Source: Aquimarina sp. RZ0
GTDB lineage: Bacteria; Bacteroidota; Bacteroidia; Flavobacteriales; Flavobacteriaceae
NCBI RefSeq assembly: GCF_008370685.1
Contig: NZ_VTZU01000034.1
Location: 1-64,000, forward strand
Reading direction: 5' to 3'
Length of the DNA: 64,000 bases
The notes beneath the pieces were generated by a model. The model did not search any database, had not been told where the DNA came from, and saw only the letters and a program-made list of their open reading frames with translations. This document shows positions 27,654 through 37,855 of the stretch, piece by piece. Positions within the stretch are counted from its first letter, which is position 1. Each line of letters opens with the position of its first letter. The position numbers and the translations under genes were made by a program.

Positions 27654-30600
27654 ATGAAAAGAAAACTAACTCACAAAAACGTAATTACCAGTGCTATTAT
27701 ACTTGGTGTCATCCTGCTGATTGTACCAAAAACCTATGGACAGCATAAACAAGCTGTTAGGAATCAACTTTCAGCAAATTCGGGTATTCCCAGGTTTATC
27801 AATTTTGATGTTTCTCAAAAAAATAGTACAAATAGGATACAGGTTAGCGATACTGAGGTGTTAAAGCAGTATTTGCCACTCAATGAATCTGATTCCTATA
27901 AACTTGTAAGAACTTTTACCGATGCCTTAGGAATAACGCACAGTGTTTTTCAGCAGTATTATAATCAGATGGAAGTAGCTTTTGCTACCTATACAGTGCA
28001 TAAAAAAGGAAAAATGTTGCAGAGTCTTACGGGTAATTTTGTTGAGGTAAGCCAGCAGACAATAAAATCACCATTGCTTACAGAAAAAAAAGCATTAGAG
28101 AAAGCGCTAAAGTTTATAGGAGCCAACACGTACAGCTGGGAGAGTGATAATGATTTTTTTAAAGAAGATGATTTAAAAAGAGTCCCCAAAGGTACACTTG
28201 TGATTTGTAAAGATTTTAATACCTCTAATGATGATACAGGATACCTTTCATATAAGTTCCGCATTGCTACAATAGAACCTATCGCTATGATAGATATATT
28301 TATTAATGCTGCTAATGGAAAATTACTATTATACAACTCACTCATAAACAATCATACTTGTAATGCTTTAGAATCAAATACTAAGGAGTCTGATAATATA
28401 TCAAAAGTCGATGAGATTATTCCTGGTAATGCCGCTACGAGATATTATGGTGAGCAAAGTATAGAAACAGAGCAGGTATCAGATGGGTATCGTCTTTTTG
28501 ATACTACTCGAGGAAATGGGATACATACAAAAAATGCAAATAAAACAACACAGCAAGAAATATTAGGAGGTTACAATTTTAGTGATGCTACAGATTTTAT
28601 AGACAATGATAATCATTGGACGGCTGCAGAGTGGGATAATACGAATCTTGATAATGCGGCATTAGATGCGCATTGGGCAATGTCAAAAATCTATGATTAT
28701 TATAAAGAGACTCACAATAGAAAAAGTTATGATAATAATGATTCACCTTTACAAAGTTTAGTACACGTAGGAGATGAATACAGAAATGCATTCTGGTACA
28801 ATCAAACCATGTATTATGGTGATAGTGATGATCAGTCACCATTGACTACGATTGATATTGCTGCTCATGAGATGACCCACGGAGTTACTACCAATAGTGC
28901 TAATCTGATTTATTATTCAGAATCAGGAGCTTTGAATGAGGCAATGAGTGATATTTTTTCTGCTGCTGTACGTGTAAGTAAAACACCTGATGTATATCCC
29001 TGGAATCTGGTTATTGGTAGTTCTACAATAAGAGATATGTCGAATCCCAATAGTAAACAAGATCCGGACACTTATAAAGGAACTTATTGGGCAGGAGAAA
29101 GATTTCAAATAATAAATGGAGATAACAGAGGAGTACATACCAATAGTGGAGTCTTAAATTATTGGTTTTACCTTTTGTCTGAGGGAGGTCAGGGAACCAA
29201 TGATGATGGTACTGCATATGATGTGAAAGCTATCGGAATAGCCAAAGCAGAAAAAATAGCATATCGTATGCTTACTGTCTATCTGGAGCCTACATCTGAT
29301 TATATATTTGCAAAATCCGCTGGAATAAAATCTTCTGAAGATCTTTTTGGAATAAATACTTTTGAAACTCAACAGGTAAAAGAAGCCTTTAAGGCAGTAG
29401 GAGTGGATGAGTCTAAAGTAATAATTTGTGATCCCGTAAGTGCAGTTACACTTGATTTTGTTTCGGTAAGTGAGATATCTTGTAGTTGGAAATATCCTGG
29501 GAGTGAAATAAATGATTTTGATAATTTTGTAAATATACGATACCGCCCCGTTGGAGAAACAGCGTATTCATATAGTATTGTTGAATTTGGCTCATCATTT
29601 ACCATTAAAAAGACGAATCCAGGAGATTATGAAATAGGGGTAAAAAGATCTTGTAATCCTGATTGGTTTACTGTTTTTGTAGATAAAGTAATACCCTGCG
29701 AAAATGTGTCTAATATTAATGTTCTCAATATAGAAGATAGAAAAGCGACGATATCCTGGGATGCCGTCTCTGGAGCAGAAAATTACGCTGTTTATGATGG
29801 GGAGGTAACCACAATAACTAAAGAAACCCATGCTGCCGTTTCCTATTTTCCACATACAGGGGAGCAAAAAATAACTGTACAAGCTAATTGTAGTCCTCAA
29901 ACCACATCACTTTTCTTTGCGGCTATAGATCCGCCAGTTATAAAAATTACTTCACCAATTAATAATGAAGAGGTAAGAGGTTCATTTGATGTAGCATTCA
30001 GTTTAGAAAATATAAATTTTGATTTCGGAACGAATAACTCACAAAATAAAAAATCAGGAATTAACTATTATATAGATGATGAAATAGTTGGATTTTGGGA
30101 TTCTAAAGAAGAACCAATTACACTATCCTCTTTAACTCCTGGAAGGCATACAATTAGACTTGTGTTGATTAGTTTTGATGAAGAATATCACAATACTCCT
30201 CAAGCTACCGATTCTGTGGATGTTACTGTTCTCGAGGAAAATAATTGTGATTTTTCTCCTCAAATAACACCACTGGCATCTGTTAATGAGCAGTATGAGA
30301 ATGCATTTGTTATCGGTAACGGACCAGCGTTTAATAACCTTAAAGACTTTACAATCAATTGGGACTTAATCAACAAAAAATTGTATCAGTTTTCTATATT
30401 GACTACAGACGGAGTTCCTAATTGGTGGAATGATCTACTACCTAATATAACACACTCCTTAGATCTTTCAAACCCCAAAATTAACATCCAAAATTCTGGG
30501 ATAGAAAAACTAGATGGAGAATATACTATTACAAAAGATGATGACTATCTTATTTTGATTTCCGAAACGGATAATTTCACTATTGTTTTTAGTAATAGTA

Positions 30601-30908
30601 ATGAATTACCCTGTAATGAAGAGCGTAGTTTATTATCTGCAGTTAATCATACAAAAAAAGATGTAGAATTAATAGTTACCACCTATCCGAACCCTGTAGG
30701 TACAGTCCTTAATATTCTGCCACCGTCAGGAATTACTGAAGGCGTGATCAATATTTATGATATACAGGGAAGAAAGGTAAAAACAAAACCTTTTAAAAAT
30801 GAATCAATAATTACTATTGATGTAAATGGGCGCATGAAAAATGGAGTTTATTATCTGGAAGTAGTTTCTGAAAAAAATAAGTTTACTTCATTAGTCATTA
30901 AGAAGTAA
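27654..30908 (+). CDS. M4 (thermolysin-type) metallopeptidase with T9SS sorting domain
   Basis: The 1084-residue protein has a signal peptide ending TYGQ and an N-terminal propeptide (FTP/PepSY-like, ~40-250). The M4 catalytic domain has HEMTH at 405-409 as zinc ligands and catalytic Glu406, with third ligand E429 in GALNEAMSD. The downstream GVHTNSGVLNYWFY near 490 holds the proton-donor His. Fibronectin-like domains (~600-760) and a beta-rich segment follow. A type A sorting domain closes the protein (TYPNPVGTVLNI ... GVYYLEVVSEKNKF). It is an extracellular endopeptidase secreted by T9SS, probably for protein degradation. Confidence 0.92.
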   Translation: MKRKLTHKNVITSAIILGVILLIVPKTYGQHKQAVRNQLSANSGIPRFINFDVSQKNSTNRIQVSDTEVLKQYLPLNESDSYKLVRTFTDALGITHSVFQQYYNQMEVAFATYTVHKKGKMLQSLTGNFVEVSQQTIKSPLLTEKKALEKALKFIGANTYSWESDNDFFKEDDLKRVPKGTLVICKDFNTSNDDTGYLSYKFRIATIEPIAMIDIFINAANGKLLLYNSLINNHTCNALESNTKESDNISKVDEIIPGNAATRYYGEQSIETEQVSDGYRLFDTTRGNGIHTKNANKTTQQEILGGYNFSDATDFIDNDNHWTAAEWDNTNLDNAALDAHWAMSKIYDYYKETHNRKSYDNNDSPLQSLVHVGDEYRNAFWYNQTMYYGDSDDQSPLTTIDIAAHEMTHGVTTNSANLIYYSESGALNEAMSDIFSAAVRVSKTPDVYPWNLVIGSSTIRDMSNPNSKQDPDTYKGTYWAGERFQIINGDNRGVHTNSGVLNYWFYLLSEGGQGTNDDGTAYDVKAIGIAKAEKIAYRMLTVYLEPTSDYIFAKSAGIKSSEDLFGINTFETQQVKEAFKAVGVDESKVIICDPVSAVTLDFVSVSEISCSWKYPGSEINDFDNFVNIRYRPVGETAYSYSIVEFGSSFTIKKTNPGDYEIGVKRSCNPDWFTVFVDKVIPCENVSNINVLNIEDRKATISWDAVSGAENYAVYDGEVTTITKETHAAVSYFPHTGEQKITVQANCSPQTTSLFFAAIDPPVIKITSPINNEEVRGSFDVAFSLENINFDFGTNNSQNKKSGINYYIDDEIVGFWDSKEEPITLSSLTPGRHTIRLVLISFDEEYHNTPQATDSVDVTVLEENNCDFSPQITPLASVNEQYENAFVIGNGPAFNNLKDFTINWDLINKKLYQFSILTTDGVPNWWNDLLPNITHSLDLSNPKINIQNSGIEKLDGEYTITKDDDYLILISETDNFTIVFSNSNELPCNEERSLLSAVNHTKKDVELIVTTYPNPVGTVLNILPPSGITEGVINIYDIQGRKVKTKPFKNESIITIDVNGRMKNGVYYLEVVSEKNKFTSLVIKK

Positions 30909-31005
30909 TACCAGTTCTTTGATGAAATTTGTCCAGATGAGACTTTTGTAGGAAATAGAAAAAGTCAAGATGAGTTCATGGTAGGCATAAAGGAATAGAT
31001 TAAAT

Positions 31006-31042
31006 AGAAGACCGCCTAAAAGTTTTTTTAGGTGGTCTTTTG
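31006..31042 (+). terminator. Rho-independent terminator after the M4 peptidase
   Basis: AAGACCGCCTA (31008-31018) pairs with TAGGTGGTCTT (31029-31039), with one G-T pair, followed by T residues. Confidence 0.7.
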
Positions 31043-31139
31043 CTTTGATACTATTTCTAATTTAAAACTACTCATTCAGATTTCTCTTTTTCATTCCCTT
31101 TTATTTCACATATAGGGAAATAATAAATGTGAACCCATC

Positions 31140-31255
31140 ATTATACCGGTTCTTAGATGAAATTACCATAAAGTGAATCAAATTATTTCTTAATTCGAAG
31201 TATGAAATAAAAACAAATGATTTTGGACAGTAATTTCATTGGAGGATGGTATTAT
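31140..31255. repeat. 116-bp segment with imperfect terminal inverted repeats
   Basis: The left end reads ATTATACC then nine bases then ATGAAATTAC. The reverse complement of the right end reads ATAATACC, eight bases, ATGAAATTAC. A third related stretch (AATACCAGTTCTTTGATGAAATT) overlaps the stop of the M4 gene near 30908. No coding content. Confidence 0.4.
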
Positions 31256-31288
31256 TAGATAATATCGGTTCGTAAAATGATAGGATCA

Positions 31289-33073
31289 TTACTCAACCTT
31301 AAAATATTTTCTCATAGAAATAGGCAAACCACTATCCGTAAAACCTTCTAAAGAGATTTCATACTCGCCGATAATATCCGAAGTAAAAAAGCGTACAGTT
31401 TTTTTATCATTTTCTAATGTGATGGCCGGCTCCCATAATAGTTGATATCTATAATCAGGAATGCGATCATAAGACGTATCATTTGCGTTATATATTTGTT
31501 GAAAATACTTTTTCTCAGCTTTGGGACTGGATAATTTAGTGTTGAAAAAATAATCTTTATTTAAGTTCTTCTGATAGATTCTGTCTATTGTTTCGATACT
31601 TAAAATACCTTCAAAGATCATAGATCCTAAAAAATATCGATCTCTTATAAAATGTATACTCTTTACTTTTCTGGCGTCATACTCCATAATCTGCTCGTGT
31701 TCTTGTATAAGGATACCATCAACAATCAGTAAAGGAGTAAGATCTTTATTTTTTAAACTTGGATAATTTCCATTAATGATAAATATCTGATCTCCGTTTT
31801 TATTTTTTCTAGTACCTACACCATTCACGATTTCTGTTACGGTTTCCTTTATGGTAGGAAATCTAGTGAAATCGTCTAATTCATAACTTTCTTTTTGAGC
31901 ACCATAAAAAGCTTTGTAGATTTTGGGTTCCTGAATAGAATCCGGTTTTAGATTAAAAAAAATATTATCGATTTGATTATAGATGCTTTTAGAGATGATA
32001 GTTTCTTTTTGTTGTCTGGTAATTTTAAAGTTGTAAAAATCAAGGCTTGGATATTCAATTTTCGGGAATTGATGTATTTTGATACGATATTCTTTTTTAT
32101 GCTTCCCTAATACTTGGATAAGAGCACTAGTAGTGTTGTGTCTTTTATCTAAATTAAAAATGAATTTTCCGTTTTTATCTGTAGATACTATTTTTACATC
32201 ATCCGCGGTGCCTGGTACTGATAAGGCAATTTTTACAGAGGATACAGGAAATGTAGTGTCTCTGGGAGTTATAGTGCCGTAGATCAATTCTCCTCTCATC
32301 TCTGGTAAAAAAAATGAAGAGCCTACCGTTTTTTTTTGGTTTAAAGGAATGTTTTCTAATTGAAAAAAATCAATCGATGTTATCATATTTGAAGTAGAAA
32401 AATCACTTTTTTTTCTGACAGAAATAGATAAGTTTCCAGTTATGGGAGTGGATAAAGTATTGAAGATTTCTATAGATACCGGACTTCTTTTTTTGTAGAT
32501 CTCTTTATGTAAGGTTAATGCAATGCCGTTTTTTGGTTTCCTGATAACTGTTTGCTCAATATGTATAGGGTTTTGGGCTATTGCGCCAATAGAATCTAAA
32601 GTTTTGTTTTCTAATAGGATAGGTTTTTGATTGCCTTGATAAGGGTTTAAAATACTTATATCTCCCTGAAAAAACATGCTGTTTGGAGCATTGAGCATCC
32701 ATTGGGTGTATCCAATTAATTTATAATTCCCGGATGGAACATCGACCGGTAGAAAAAAATCGCCTTGTGCTAAACCGTTTTTAAGCTGAACCTTATGTTT
32801 GAATATGGATTGTTTCTTTTGATCTATAAGTTCTATATAGGCAATTTTGCTAATATCGCTTAAGAGATTGTTTTTGTTATTAAAACAGTAAACACGATAA
32901 TATAAATAGGAACCCGAAAATAGAAGAGAGGTATTATAATGAATAAAAATTTTTTCCTTAGGTATAGTGAGATATCCAGCAACTTCTTTTTCATTTTTAA
33001 AAGTAGATTGACGCTGTCCCCAAAGACTGGTAATGAAAAAAAATAACGAGTAAATTAAGAATTTTTTAAACAT
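31289..33073 (-). CDS. Secreted MG2-like / plug-like protein of the TonB-DUF4249 operon
   Basis: 594 residues with a signal peptide ending LWGQ. Residues ~25-260 look like macroglobulin (MG2-type) beta-sandwich domains (KEKIFIHYNTSLLFSGSYLYYRVY). Residues ~270-330 form another Ig-like unit, and ~400-480 resembles a TonB plug fragment (LLIVDGILIQEHEQ). The exact family name is uncertain. It is the last gene of the four-gene unit starting at 37855, 45 bp after the DUF4249 gene, which suggests an outer-membrane partner of the receptor. Confidence 0.65.
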   Translation of the reverse strand: MFKKFLIYSLFFFITSLWGQRQSTFKNEKEVAGYLTIPKEKIFIHYNTSLLFSGSYLYYRVYCFNNKNNLLSDISKIAYIELIDQKKQSIFKHKVQLKNGLAQGDFFLPVDVPSGNYKLIGYTQWMLNAPNSMFFQGDISILNPYQGNQKPILLENKTLDSIGAIAQNPIHIEQTVIRKPKNGIALTLHKEIYKKRSPVSIEIFNTLSTPITGNLSISVRKKSDFSTSNMITSIDFFQLENIPLNQKKTVGSSFFLPEMRGELIYGTITPRDTTFPVSSVKIALSVPGTADDVKIVSTDKNGKFIFNLDKRHNTTSALIQVLGKHKKEYRIKIHQFPKIEYPSLDFYNFKITRQQKETIISKSIYNQIDNIFFNLKPDSIQEPKIYKAFYGAQKESYELDDFTRFPTIKETVTEIVNGVGTRKNKNGDQIFIINGNYPSLKNKDLTPLLIVDGILIQEHEQIMEYDARKVKSIHFIRDRYFLGSMIFEGILSIETIDRIYQKNLNKDYFFNTKLSSPKAEKKYFQQIYNANDTSYDRIPDYRYQLLWEPAITLENDKKTVRFFTSDIIGEYEISLEGFTDSGLPISMRKYFKVE

Positions 33074-33118
33074 TGAGATATGTTGTTATAACTGTAAATT
33101 GTTTATCATAAGAAAAAA

Positions 33119-34342
33119 TTAATCAACCCAATACACTGGTGGAGTACTTTCTCCAAGTGCTGTACAGTCACCACATTGACGACTTACAAAAGCTATCGGT
33201 CCAAAGGGTGATGGTTCACGTAATAATACAAATGTATCAAGCTCAAATAATATTAATTGTAATCGTTCAAAAATATCTCTTGGTGGAAGCAGGAGGTCAG
33301 AAGGTATAATCTCAGCACAAGTTGGTTCATATTTTGGCGCAAACCTGTCAAAAATGTCAGAGCGATCCAGGAAAATTCTTTTTGATGATACCGAGGAAAT
33401 ATCAAAAATACCTAACACCAGTTCATTGGGGTTGTTTTCTGACCGAATATTCCCAGTGATAAACCCTGGCTGTATTTGCTGGAATAAGCTTTCTGATTCA
33501 GAAAAATCTTCTAGTGTTTGATAAAACCCGTGAGCAGCTCTGGATTGCACAAATTGTCTAAGCAGAATACTATAGCGTTCTGCAATTTCAATGTTATCCG
33601 CAGGAATAAAACGTACCTGAAAGCCTGTTAATCTATCCTCATCAAGTGAAGCAGTGTTAGTAATCTGTAATGTTTTAGATATAATCTCCTTATAACATAC
33701 ACGTGTGCCCAAGGGTCTGTAACCGAATTCATATTGCGTTTTATTATTAATAAATTCAACTCCAATCACGTCTTTATGGATCCATAATGGTGCGGTGATC
33801 CTGTATGTCTCTTCATACTCATATCCATAGAATATAGCACTAGCTGTTGGGTCAAAAGTATCTACAAAAATAGCCAGACCATCAATACCGTCTTCATTAG
33901 TAATATGCTTGCCATAGACATTATCAATAGGAGATTGGTTGGGAACTGTTGTTTTTTCTGATCGATAAGACCGACCATCTGTAGTAGTAATAAGTAATTC
34001 ATATTCTACGCCTAGAGCAGCACTAAATTCATTTTCAGAAATATAAATTCCTGCTTCATTTTGTGTAAAAATATAGTCATTACCCATATTGTCTCTAATG
34101 ACAACAGTAGCTCCCATTTCTATAGAGGGCCCTTCTTCTTCAAACCGAAAGGTTCTGCTTAATAGAATTTCCTGATGTTTTAATTCATCCGTTATTCTGG
34201 CATTGATGACTAAAATGCTTTCAAACCCTTCGGTTTCAAATTCAATTTCTTCAACACAACTGGAAACTACAATAGCTGATAATAGTGCTAAAAGAATATG
34301 GGTTATTTTTTTGCCGAGAAGAGAGAACTTAATATACTTCAT
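33119..34342 (-). CDS. DUF4249 lipoprotein
   Basis: The 407-residue protein has a lipoprotein signal (VVSSC, Cys29), then EFETEGFESILVINARITDE, the typical opening of DUF4249 (PF14054). These outer-membrane lipoproteins of unknown function are almost always paired with a carboxypeptidase-regulatory-domain TonB receptor. Here it starts 5 bp after the receptor stop, so coupling is tight. It may be the surface-exposed partner of the receptor, like SusD, but it is not SusD-related in sequence. Confidence 0.85.
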   Translation of the reverse strand: MKYIKFSLLGKKITHILLALLSAIVVSSCVEEIEFETEGFESILVINARITDELKHQEILLSRTFRFEEEGPSIEMGATVVIRDNMGNDYIFTQNEAGIYISENEFSAALGVEYELLITTTDGRSYRSEKTTVPNQSPIDNVYGKHITNEDGIDGLAIFVDTFDPTASAIFYGYEYEETYRITAPLWIHKDVIGVEFINNKTQYEFGYRPLGTRVCYKEIISKTLQITNTASLDEDRLTGFQVRFIPADNIEIAERYSILLRQFVQSRAAHGFYQTLEDFSESESLFQQIQPGFITGNIRSENNPNELVLGIFDISSVSSKRIFLDRSDIFDRFAPKYEPTCAEIIPSDLLLPPRDIFERLQLILFELDTFVLLREPSPFGPIAFVSRQCGDCTALGESTPPVYWVD

Positions 34343-34347
34343 AGCTC

Positions 34348-37113
34348 TTAGAATTTAAAATTATAAGTAATCGATGGAACAGGTACAGAAAATATAGAGC
34401 TTTGAAAAGCCTTGACTTCTCCATCGGTAGTTACAAAAAATACAGAAAGAGGATTGTTACGCCCTAGTACATTATAAACCGATATGGTAACAAAACTATG
34501 TGCTAATTTCTTGCGCTTATGAGTTCCTTCTATATTCAGTCCTATATCTAATCTATAAAAATCAGGAATTCTAAATTCATTTCTATTACTAAATACAGTA
34601 AATTCTGAATCATTGAAATCAAAATTGCCTATGGGAACGGTAACAGGTCTACCGGTTTGATATACAAAATTAGTAGATAGACTAAAACGTTTGGTGAATT
34701 TATAATTAGTAACCAGACTAAAATCGTGTGGTTTGTCGAAATTAGAAGGAAAAAAATTACCACCATTCACTCTTTCTTCATTAAAAGGACTGTCTAATTG
34801 TATCAGTGAGCGTGCATAGGTATACCCCAGCCATCCATATAATTTTCCTTTCTGCTTTTTGAGCAAAAATTCTACTCCGTAGGATTTTCCGTTTCCCTGT
34901 AAAACTTCGGTTTCTATATTTTCGTTAAGTAATATATCAGCACCGGTCTTAAAATCGAGAATATTTTTAGATTTTTTATAAAAACCTTCAAGACTTACTT
35001 CATAGGCAGCATCATCCAGATTTTTATAGAGTCCTAAAGAATACTGCTGAGCACTTTGAGGTTTAATGTTAAGATCCGAAAGTTTCCAGGTGTCTACGGG
35101 AGAAGCAGTGGTATTATTGGATAATACGTGGATGTATTGAAAAGTCTTGTTATAAGCGGCTTTTAGTGAAAAATCTTGTCCAAGTAAATAACGCCCGGAT
35201 ATTCTATATTCCGGCCCTCCATATGTTTTGATTACCTCATTTTTGTCAAAAGATAAAGTTTCCCTAATCGTGCTTTCATCTCTAGGAACGCCATCTTCAT
35301 ATATATTCTGTGTGCCTTCTCCCAAAGTATTGAAAACAGAAAACCGAATACCAGCATCAAAAGTTAATTTTTTATTGAGATCCATTTTTCCTGAAAGAAA
35401 AGCTGCCGATTCCAGACCACGTTCTTTTTCTATAGTTCGAGGGGTTAAAATAGATTCATTTATTGGTAGAATTTCTCCAGGTTCTACTGTATACAATTTA
35501 CTCGATAGCCCATAATCAAATTTAAGGCGGTCACTATAATTGTACTTGAATTGCAATTTCAACAAAGTTTCGTTAATACGATATCCAAGTTTGAAATCAT
35601 CATCTGATTGACCATCAAATTCTATATCAAATGTATATTCACTATTTGTTATAGCTATTTTTCCCGTATTTTTATCGTTGAATCTGTACTTCCATATAAG
35701 AGATAATGCGCGATTATTATAGATGTACAAAGAATCTGAAGTGATACTAAAATCATCTCTACTTACATATGCTGTTGCCTCGATTTTTGATTTCTTACTG
35801 ATCTGATGATTGTATTTTGCGATGGCATCATAAAAGGAGGCTTCACTGTTTTTTAAAGATTCTTCATCCAGAGAGTTTAAAACCCAATTTGCATATGCTG
35901 CTCTTCCCCCGATCATTAGTCCAGATTTTCCCTTGACTATCGGTGTTTCCAGAAGTAAATTTCCTGTAATAGGACCTATCGAAGCTTCTCCTTTAAATTT
36001 ATTAATATTCGCACTTTTGGTCTTTAAGTCAAAAACAGAGGATAATCGCCCGCCATATGATGCCGGGATACCATTTTTATAAATACTTACATCCCCTATA
36101 GCAAATGGATTTAGTGCAGAAAATATTCCAAAAAAGTGCTGAGGATTGTACACCACAGCGTCATCTAATAAGATGAGGTTCTGGTCAGATTTACCACCTC
36201 TTACATTGTATCCCAGTGCTCCTTCTCCAGCAGTTGTAATACCCGGTATAGAAGCGGCGACTTTTAGAACATCACGTTCTCCAAGGACTAATGGGATGTT
36301 CTTGGATTCTTCAACATCTACTGTTATTTTAGTGACAACATCTTCGATGTTTTTTTTAGCTTCTGCATTCAGGATAACTTCGTCTAATAATTGTATGTTT
36401 TCGATGAGATTAAAATCTAACGAACCTTTGTTGTAGATAATGACTCTTTTTTTTTGGCGTTCCATTCTTTCAGAAACAACTTCTATAAGGTAAGTGCCTG
36501 CTGTTAACTGAATTTCATAAAAGCCTTTGCTGCTGCTCTTTATACCTGCATCATTCCCATTAACTACAATTATTGCATTAGCAATAGGCTTATTGGTTTG
36601 TAGGTTTTTAATATTCCCAGACAAAGCAAAAGATTGACCAGAAGTTTTTTCAGAAGCTTTTCCGATACGAATCGTTTGTATATTAGGGGATTTTTTATGA
36701 TTTCTAAAAACAGGAGAAATATTCTTGTTAATTTTTGTGACGGATGTATCGTTCTCCGGATCTTTCCCAAAAAAACCTTCAGGGAGTTTGTCATAAATAA
36801 TAGTATTGGGAGATAGTATTATAGCATTCTTGTCTAAAACATGAAAATTGAGGACTGTGTTTTTTAACAGATCTTCTAGTAAAGCTTTGATTGTAATATC
36901 CTGATGATTTCCAGAGATATTTTGGTAAGGGGTCAGCCATGATTTCTGAAAATAAAATGTATATGTTGTTTTTTCTTCGATTTGATATAAAATAGATTCT
37001 AAATCAGATGTGTCATAAGATATACTTATGAGCGATTCGTTTTCTTGTGCCGTTACAATTTGAATGCAAAAGAAAAAAAAGAGTATATATCTGATCATAG
37101 TATTAAAATTCAT
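34348..37113 (-). CDS. TonB-dependent receptor with STN and carboxypeptidase-regulatory domains
   Basis: 921 residues. Signal peptide ending IVTAQ; secretin/TonB N-terminal (STN) domain ~25-105; CarboxypepD-regulatory beta domain ~163-245; plug ~255-365 (NVRGGKSDQNLILLDDAVVY); then a 22-strand-type beta-barrel to the C-terminal aromatic TYNFKF. The STN domain is often used in transenvelope signalling, but no FecR/sigma pair is near. It imports an unknown substrate across the outer membrane with TonB energy. The ATG at 37113 overlaps the upstream gene by 11 bp; an ATG at 37098 is also possible. Confidence 0.88.
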   Translation of the reverse strand: MNFNTMIRYILFFFFCIQIVTAQENESLISISYDTSDLESILYQIEEKTTYTFYFQKSWLTPYQNISGNHQDITIKALLEDLLKNTVLNFHVLDKNAIILSPNTIIYDKLPEGFFGKDPENDTSVTKINKNISPVFRNHKKSPNIQTIRIGKASEKTSGQSFALSGNIKNLQTNKPIANAIIVVNGNDAGIKSSSKGFYEIQLTAGTYLIEVVSERMERQKKRVIIYNKGSLDFNLIENIQLLDEVILNAEAKKNIEDVVTKITVDVEESKNIPLVLGERDVLKVAASIPGITTAGEGALGYNVRGGKSDQNLILLDDAVVYNPQHFFGIFSALNPFAIGDVSIYKNGIPASYGGRLSSVFDLKTKSANINKFKGEASIGPITGNLLLETPIVKGKSGLMIGGRAAYANWVLNSLDEESLKNSEASFYDAIAKYNHQISKKSKIEATAYVSRDDFSITSDSLYIYNNRALSLIWKYRFNDKNTGKIAITNSEYTFDIEFDGQSDDDFKLGYRINETLLKLQFKYNYSDRLKFDYGLSSKLYTVEPGEILPINESILTPRTIEKERGLESAAFLSGKMDLNKKLTFDAGIRFSVFNTLGEGTQNIYEDGVPRDESTIRETLSFDKNEVIKTYGGPEYRISGRYLLGQDFSLKAAYNKTFQYIHVLSNNTTASPVDTWKLSDLNIKPQSAQQYSLGLYKNLDDAAYEVSLEGFYKKSKNILDFKTGADILLNENIETEVLQGNGKSYGVEFLLKKQKGKLYGWLGYTYARSLIQLDSPFNEERVNGGNFFPSNFDKPHDFSLVTNYKFTKRFSLSTNFVYQTGRPVTVPIGNFDFNDSEFTVFSNRNEFRIPDFYRLDIGLNIEGTHKRKKLAHSFVTISVYNVLGRNNPLSVFFVTTDGEVKAFQSSIFSVPVPSITYNFKF

Positions 37114-37855
37114 TTTTTGATACTGATGGTGTAATGATTTGATCGAATAATCTTATCAGGAAAAGGTCGTGTTCTTTTTTTAGTAACCTCTTATGAGTTT
37201 TATAAAACTTTCTGATTTTCTCTTTTGCTTCAGGAAAAATTTTAATGATATCTGATTTTGACTTGATGTTTTTATACATTCCTTCATAAAATAAGATATA
37301 TTTTGTGACACCCAGATATTCATAGTATAATCGATTACTTTCGGATGTCTCAATATGCTTTGATTTTGATTTCTTTTGCCTTTTTAATACCATCAACTCA
37401 TCTGATTCCAGAAGGACTTGATGAAATCCAGAGACAAAGTGGGTGTTGGTTTTTATACTTTCGAGCCTAATGAACTTAAAATTATTGATTACAAATGACT
37501 CAACTTTGTCAGAAACTAATTGTATTATCGATGGAGCCGAAGGCGAATTTAGTTTTACTATTAATGCATCGATTTCCTGATTATATTTCATATTTATATC
37601 ATAATATGTCTGCCCATCATAAGTGATAGAACCTTTTAACGGGTCATTTGAATAAAAATAAGGGTGCTTGTCTTCAAAAATTTTGTTAGCATCTAGATTT
37701 ACAAATTGCTTTCCATTGTTTAGCCCTGTATGTTCTAGTCCAATTACCTGATCAAACCAGACATAGAACATTGAGTCATTCTCTCTTGTTTGACCAGCTA
37801 GAATACTAGGTGCTACCGAAAAAACAAAGATGATTTTTTTTAAAAAGCTTTTCAT
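37103..37855 (-). CDS. Secreted protein of unknown function, first gene of the receptor operon
   Basis: 250 residues with a signal peptide ending ILAGQ and no membrane segment after it. The C-terminal ~80 residues are strongly basic. I recognise the gene position (start of TonB receptor-DUF4249 operons in Flavobacteriia) but not a named family. Its stop overlaps the receptor start by 11 bp, which suggests translational coupling. Confidence 0.7.
   Translation of the reverse strand: MKSFLKKIIFVFSVAPSILAGQTRENDSMFYVWFDQVIGLEHTGLNNGKQFVNLDANKIFEDKHPYFYSNDPLKGSITYDGQTYYDINMKYNQEIDALIVKLNSPSAPSIIQLVSDKVESFVINNFKFIRLESIKTNTHFVSGFHQVLLESDELMVLKRQKKSKSKHIETSESNRLYYEYLGVTKYILFYEGMYKNIKSKSDIIKIFPEAKEKIRKFYKTHKRLLKKEHDLFLIRLFDQIITPSVSKNEF

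Noticed and set aside
29023..29900. Cluster of minus-strand open frames inside the M4 peptidase gene
   Set aside because: All are overlapping frames of the peptidase; residue use is biased in a way typical of antisense frames.
33119..34342. SusD-like partner for the TonB receptor
   Set aside because: Lipoprotein position fits, but the sequence is DUF4249 and lacks the TPR-type SusD pattern.
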